DNA from: Molanna angustata | Taxonomy: Eukaryota > Arthropoda > Insecta > Trichoptera > Molannidae | NCBI GenBank assembly: GCA_963576475.1 | Contig: OY754982.1 | Location: 1,209,409-1,273,408, forward strand | Direction of reading: 5' to 3' | Length of the DNA stretch: 64,000 nucleotides | Shown: positions 21,269 to 64,000 of the stretch, piece by piece | Layout of the letters: every line of letters starts with the position of its first letter | How positions within the stretch are numbered: the first letter of the stretch is position 1 | Notes under the pieces: model-generated | Database searches by the model: none | The model's input: the letters and a program-made list of their open reading frames with translations, nothing else | Told to the model about the DNA's origin: nothing | Made by a program: the position numbers and the translations under genes

Positions 21269-21589
21269 CTCAGGCAACTAACAGGTTGCCCGAGATATTT
21301 ATTTAACACGTACCCGTGAACAAGTTGCCACGTGCTGGATACTTCTACTGATATGTCTTCTCCTTGGCTCCGTCAGTCACTGTCTGTATTACAGAATGTT
21401 AGGGTCAGCTCTCCTCGTCCTTAAATTATAGGATCTCCTGTCCTGAACAATGTCACCTAGGCCATCTCTGCGTTTGGTTGCGCCTTTACACTATCCGAGA
21501 ATTCTTTGGTCTTTGATTTGTGAAAGATAAGATAAATTTCATTAGTCGTTATTTGAACTAGAAGTATCTTTAGTTTTATTGGAGATACA

Positions 21590-22113
21590 TTCGTGATTAT
21601 ATATAGCGGCCCGCCGCGTGTTTCAGTGCGGCCCACGAGCAATGGAGAAAAATATTTTTTTCCAAATAAAAATCCAAACTTGGCCATTACATTCGCACGA
21701 ACTGCGATCGAAAAAAAAAACAAAATTTCTGAAGGAAAAAGTCTGAAAATTTCTCGTGCGGACTTTGTTAGATTTGTTTTATCGAAATAAACAAAAGAAA
21801 ACTTATTTTTTTATGTACATAAGTAATTTATCGAAATAATCAAAAGAAACTGTATATTCCTCATAGCACTGATTTTTTTTTTAATAAACAATGGAAAATT
21901 TAATTTTATTCGCTTCGCGGCAATCTTTTTCGTTTTATGAATTCTTAAAAAACTGATTATACTAATATAAAAGATGTACTTATCTTTTTTTTCGTATTTG
22001 TATAATTTCATAATCGAGATTGTGATGGAAGTTAGTATTTTACTTTTGCGGCCCGCTATTCACTGTGAATTTCTGACTCTGGTCATTTGCTCCAATAGTT
22101 CGCCCAGCCCTGT
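21590..22113 (-). mobile_element. Possible hAT-like element end
   Basis: GCGGCCCGCCGCGTGTTTCA near 21607 and GCGGCCCGCTATTCACTGTG near 22048 are partial repeats, and the right limit CGCCCAGCCCTG resembles hAT termini when reversed (CAGGGCTGGGCG). I could not find the partner end or a target duplication. Confidence 0.3.
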
Positions 22114-22115
22114 TA

Positions 22116-23120
22116 TCTGTGTATTGTTATTTTACTAATTTTTCTCCTATTTCAGTAACTCAATCTAACGCACATTTCAATGTAGTTAAAACCACAATTG
22201 TGTCATGTAATCTGAAATATGTAATTGATCCCTTCATCATAATTATCATTATTTTAAAAGCATTATTATTACTTGAAGAATACCTATGTATACCTAGGAA
22301 GTATATATTGTATGCTGAACAAGATGAAAAAAACAGAATGAATCATTGAAAGAAGAATTATGGCACATATTAGAATCAATGATGCCGAAAATTTCTTGGA
22401 CAGACATGATCATGAGGTTTTTCGTAGGTATAGCAATTGGGTAGGCCATGTTCAAGAGGTGACAAGTACGAGATCCCTTAAGTCATTCAGTCATCGAGGG
22501 AAATTTTTAAAATAATTTGTACCAAAACAATAAACATTAGAATCAGAAATATGGTAAAAAGGGTAAATAAATATGTCATGAAACTTCAATGCTGATATTG
22601 CGATGTATTTTATTTCGCATAAATAAAATACCTTCAGAATGAATGTTGATGTGTGATATTTTTGTTTCCTCGTTTCTTATTGTTATGCTTCCCTCAATGT
22701 TGAATATCCCTTCAGGATTGAGGTTCAATCGTGATATTTAATTGTGTTATACATTTGTTTTTACGTATCTCATTGATCCATTCTCTCGTTTTTTTCTTCT
22801 TCTGGGTTACAATATTGGGTTACAATATCCCAATATTGGTTTGCACTAAGCTCTCCATCTCTCGGCATATATTATATCTGTTGGCCGCCACCCTCTTCTA
22901 TCTTCGATGCGCGCTGCTGCAGCGCCCATCACTAATCACCTGGTCCATATAACTGTCTCTAGGATCCATATGACTGGATCAGTACATAAATGAGAAAGAA
23001 GCGTGTTGTTAATCCCGGTCTGCTTGTGTTTATTGTTTAATCTTGTACCAGTGTATATGTTTGGAATTGTTTTTTTTTATGTACCTACCTTCTGACTTTC
23101 AACATGTGTGCAAACTGCAT
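22116..23120. other. Unannotated stretch
   Basis: Loose repeats of CCTTCAG... TGATATTT motifs near 22640-22740 resemble sequence near 24790 and 24915 on the other side of the LINE, but no gene is seen. Confidence 0.35.
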
Positions 23121-23125
23121 TTAAT

Positions 23126-23340
23126 TTATTTTAAAAAAATATTTGATTTGATGATAGGGCGACCTCTATGGTTTTTGCCTTCCGTTATTCCTTCGGCGAT
23201 AGTAACGAGCAGTCCCGAATGCCTCGTGTTATGGCCTATCCATTTGGATCGTTGTTGGACAACCGTCTTTAGGAGTTGCCTTGTTTCTCCGACTCTGATC
23301 TGTACCACGTCGTTAGAAATATTGTCTGACCAATGGATCC
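23126..23340 (-). mobile_element. LINE C-terminal fragment
   Basis: - strand reads VGETRQLLKTVVQQRSKWIG, HNTRHSGLLVTIAEGITEGK and NHRGRPIIK. The W-I-G-H ... EGxxxGKNxRGRPxxx pattern is a LINE polyprotein terminal block. Confidence 0.7.
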
Positions 23341-23348
23341 TAGCAATT

Positions 23349-23400
23349 ATCCCGCACGGTGACTGGGTCTGCTTTCTGCAGACCCAGTTACCGTGCGGTG
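23349..23400. repeat. Tight hairpin
   Basis: CCGCACGGTGACTGGGTCTG is followed after a ~6-nt loop by CAGACCCAGTTACCGTGCGG: about 20-bp arms with one mismatch, GC-rich, between an antisense and a sense LINE remnant. Confidence 0.8.
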
Positions 23401-23524
23401 ACTACTCCTTCACTAGCCGTGCGCTTATAGAACCACATTCCGAAGGCAGCCAGACGTCTAGACTCTCTCCCTCTGACAGACCACGTTTCGTTGCCATTTT
23501 TCTGTCTCATTTTTTAATATACTT

Positions 23525-24706
23525 ATGATAGGGTTAATGTTCAACGGTGATTTCTATATTTTTTCTTATGGACTACCCCAGTCTCTGTGTACTTGGATTG
23601 CGAATTTTTTAAAAGATCGCGAAGTCATAACTGTAGTGGACGGTTGCTCTTCTTCTCCCCATTCCATTAATGCGGGAGTCCCTCAAGGGTCCATTCTATC
23701 TCCAACCCTATTCCTCCTACATATCAATGACTTGCTCTTACGCGCCCCCATCCACTGTTACGCTGATGACAGCACAGTCCATGACAATTTCTCTTTTGAC
23801 AAACCTCCTAAACAGAGTGAAATATCAGAAGCCCGGAAAGACCTTCATCAAAAAATAAATAGCTACCTCCACTCAATCAATACCTGGGGTGAAAGTAATC
23901 TTGTTTCATTTAACGTCTCAAAAACCCAAGCCTGTCTAATTTCTGCGAAGAGAAACCCCAATGAATTGCAAGTGTCTTTCAACGGAAGCACCCTACCTAA
24001 CAGCAGCTCTATCGACCTGCTTGGAGTATCTATAACGAACCAATTACACTACAAGGGCTCCATCGAAGCTAAGGTGAAACTCGCCTCCAAAAAATTGAGC
24101 GTACTATATAGAGCGCGCAGATATTTTACTAAGACCCAGATCTGTATACTCTACAAAGCGCAAATACGCCCAATTATTGAATATGGCAGTCACCTCTGGA
24201 GTGGCGCCCCCCAATACCTACTGAATACCCTCGACGCTGTCCAAAGGCGTGCTATACGTCTGATTGATGATCCATCACTGACTGATGGATTGCAATCACT
24301 AGAACACAGACGCAGAGTCGGTATTTTAAGTTTATTCTATAGATACTACCACGGGAATTGCTCAGAAGAACTTGCATCTTTGGTCCCTCCTCCACCCACT
24401 CGCAACAGAGTCACTCGCTTCACTCAATCGCAGCATCCATTCACAGTGGACCTTCAACATATACGAACAAGTCGCTTCTCGAACTCCTTTATTAACACAG
24501 CAGCCCGACTGTGGAACGATCTTCCGAATTCTGTGTTTCCATCTTCGTACAACCCGGGTCTTTTTAAAATCCGAATTAATAAACTCTTCTCTAGATTGCA
24601 AACCCCTCCCAACGCTACGTAGTGCGCTTCTTCGGAAGAGTAAAATGGACCCAAATCCTAATAGCTGGCGTCCCCTACGTAGACATGTTAAAAAAAAAAA
24701 AAAAAA
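23525..24706 (+). mobile_element. CR1-like LINE, 5'-truncated, with poly(A)
   Basis: A 365-codon frame (23525-24622) covers the last part of a reverse transcriptase. Motifs in order: WIANFLKDREVITVVDG, NAGVPQGSILSPTLFLLHIN, the catalytic YADD box (about 23758-23769, within HCYADDSTVH), the thumb-like NLVSFNVSKTQACLIS, then a terminal region with ARLWNDLPNSVFPSSYNPG. The pattern suits the CR1/Zenon or jockey branch. The frame is open from the palm domain to the stop, so it is young, but fingers and endonuclease domains are missing. A 17-A tract at about 24690-24706 marks the 3' end. Confidence 0.88.
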
Positions 24707-24970
24707 ATGTGTGATGTGTTATTTGTTGTTACGCATCTCGCAAATATATTTCCCTCATTGCTGAACATTCTTCCATGTTTAATCTTTTAAATGGTGATCT
24801 TCATATTATGTCTTATGTATTTATTTTTACGTATCTCACCGATCTACATGATCTATATCTGATCGGTCTATTTCTTTTTGCTTGTCTGATAGTTCTGCCT
24901 TTATTGAAGATTTACCTTCTGCATCAGTTTTCAATGATGATATTGATATGTGTTATGTGTTTTGTTCCAG

Positions 24971-63591
<38,621 letters not shown>

Positions 63592-63711
63592 GTATAATAT
63601 ATACCTACATGTTACAAAACATAATTCTTTTGAAATTAATGTTTTTAAATTAATTTCAAATACCTTGAATACAATAACTGGTGAAACACAGCAAAAATAT
63701 TATATCTGTGG

Positions 63712-63792
63712 ATGTCCTAGTGGTGTAAGATGACATTTCAACTAGGGGATGCTGTCCTAGTGGTGTAAGATGACATTTCAACTAGGGGATGC
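63712..63792 (+). repeat. Exact ~39-bp direct duplication
   Basis: GTCCTAGTGGTGTAAGATGA plus CATTTCAACTAGGGGATGCT occurs twice in tandem with no visible difference. Confidence 0.9.
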
Positions 63793-64000
63793 TCCTTTTT
63801 AAAAAAATAAATACAATTTTTTTTAATTTCATCAAATTCTATTTGAGCATTTTTTTTTTAATTCATATCAAAAATTACCAAATTTTATACCAAAAATTCG
63901 CATTGCATATTTATGAAGTTCATAAAAAAAATCAAGAAGGAAGAAATCTTTGTGTGAAGGAAAAAACTAAGACAGGCAGTGATATACATTTTGTTAAAAA

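Larger units (their letters stand above)
20671..21340 (-). mobile_element. SINE family 2 fragment split by a hAT insertion
   Basis: Left of the hAT copy the reversed SINE 2 tail ATTGCTTCTCGGGCA is present; immediately right of it the sequence resumes GGCAACTAACAGG and continues to a reversed AACAAGTTGCCAC block. Removing the hAT and one 8-bp duplication restores the SINE order. Confidence 0.75.

Overview
This is a window of an AT-rich, transposon-dense animal genome, almost certainly an insect. The evidence is GT/AG introns, a metazoan gene, several tRNA-derived SINE families, hAT, Tc1, piggyBac-like and LINE debris of the kind common in Lepidoptera and Hemiptera, frequent TACCTA words and TTAGG-like repeats. 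I cannot fix the order or species from sequence alone.

One host gene is well supported. It lies on the + strand from 24971 to beyond the right edge. I could thread 21 exons with consistent intron phases (24971-63591), giving 3,364 coding bases, about 1,121 codons. In order they encode an N-terminal coiled coil, a Ser/Pro-rich linker, two PH domains, a MyTH4 domain and the start of a FERM domain. That architecture and the local sequence identify the PLEKHH / C. elegans MAX-1 family (membrane- and cytoskeleton-linked adaptor; MAX-1 acts in netrin-dependent motor axon guidance). The true N-terminus and the rest of FERM are not in the model. A start-like segment at 1804-1899, next to a CpG-rich promoter-like block with an NRF1-type site, is a candidate first exon but has an in-frame stop before its donor.

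Layout: 1-650 LINE remnant; 780-1900 promoter-like block; 2-24.9 kb either intergenic or a very long first intron, filled with mobile elements (large foldbacks, nested hAT elements, a 24-bp minisatellite, LINE tails, a CR1-like reverse transcriptase fragment at 23.5-24.6 kb); 24.97-30.7 kb nine exons for coiled coil and linker; 30.7-43.05 kb one 12.4-kb intron holding LINEs, a Tc1 copy with both ends, a hAT copy, SINEs and a piggyBac-like element; 43.05-48.63 kb PH1, PH2 and first half of MyTH4; 48.63-56.28 kb an intron with a possible 54-nt microexon; 56.28-63.59 kb rest of MyTH4 and FERM F1.

The most noteworthy observations are where mobile or tandem repeats touch splicing of this gene (a MITE ending 15 bp before an exon acceptor, a minisatellite that multiplies a 5' splice site), the candidate microexon, four hAT elements with readable 8-bp target duplications, and very long near-perfect inverted repeats. 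I found no evidence of an unknown multi-gene system; apart from the PLEKHH-like gene the window is transposon sediment. All translations and alignments were done by eye; boundaries of repeats are good to roughly 5-20 bp.
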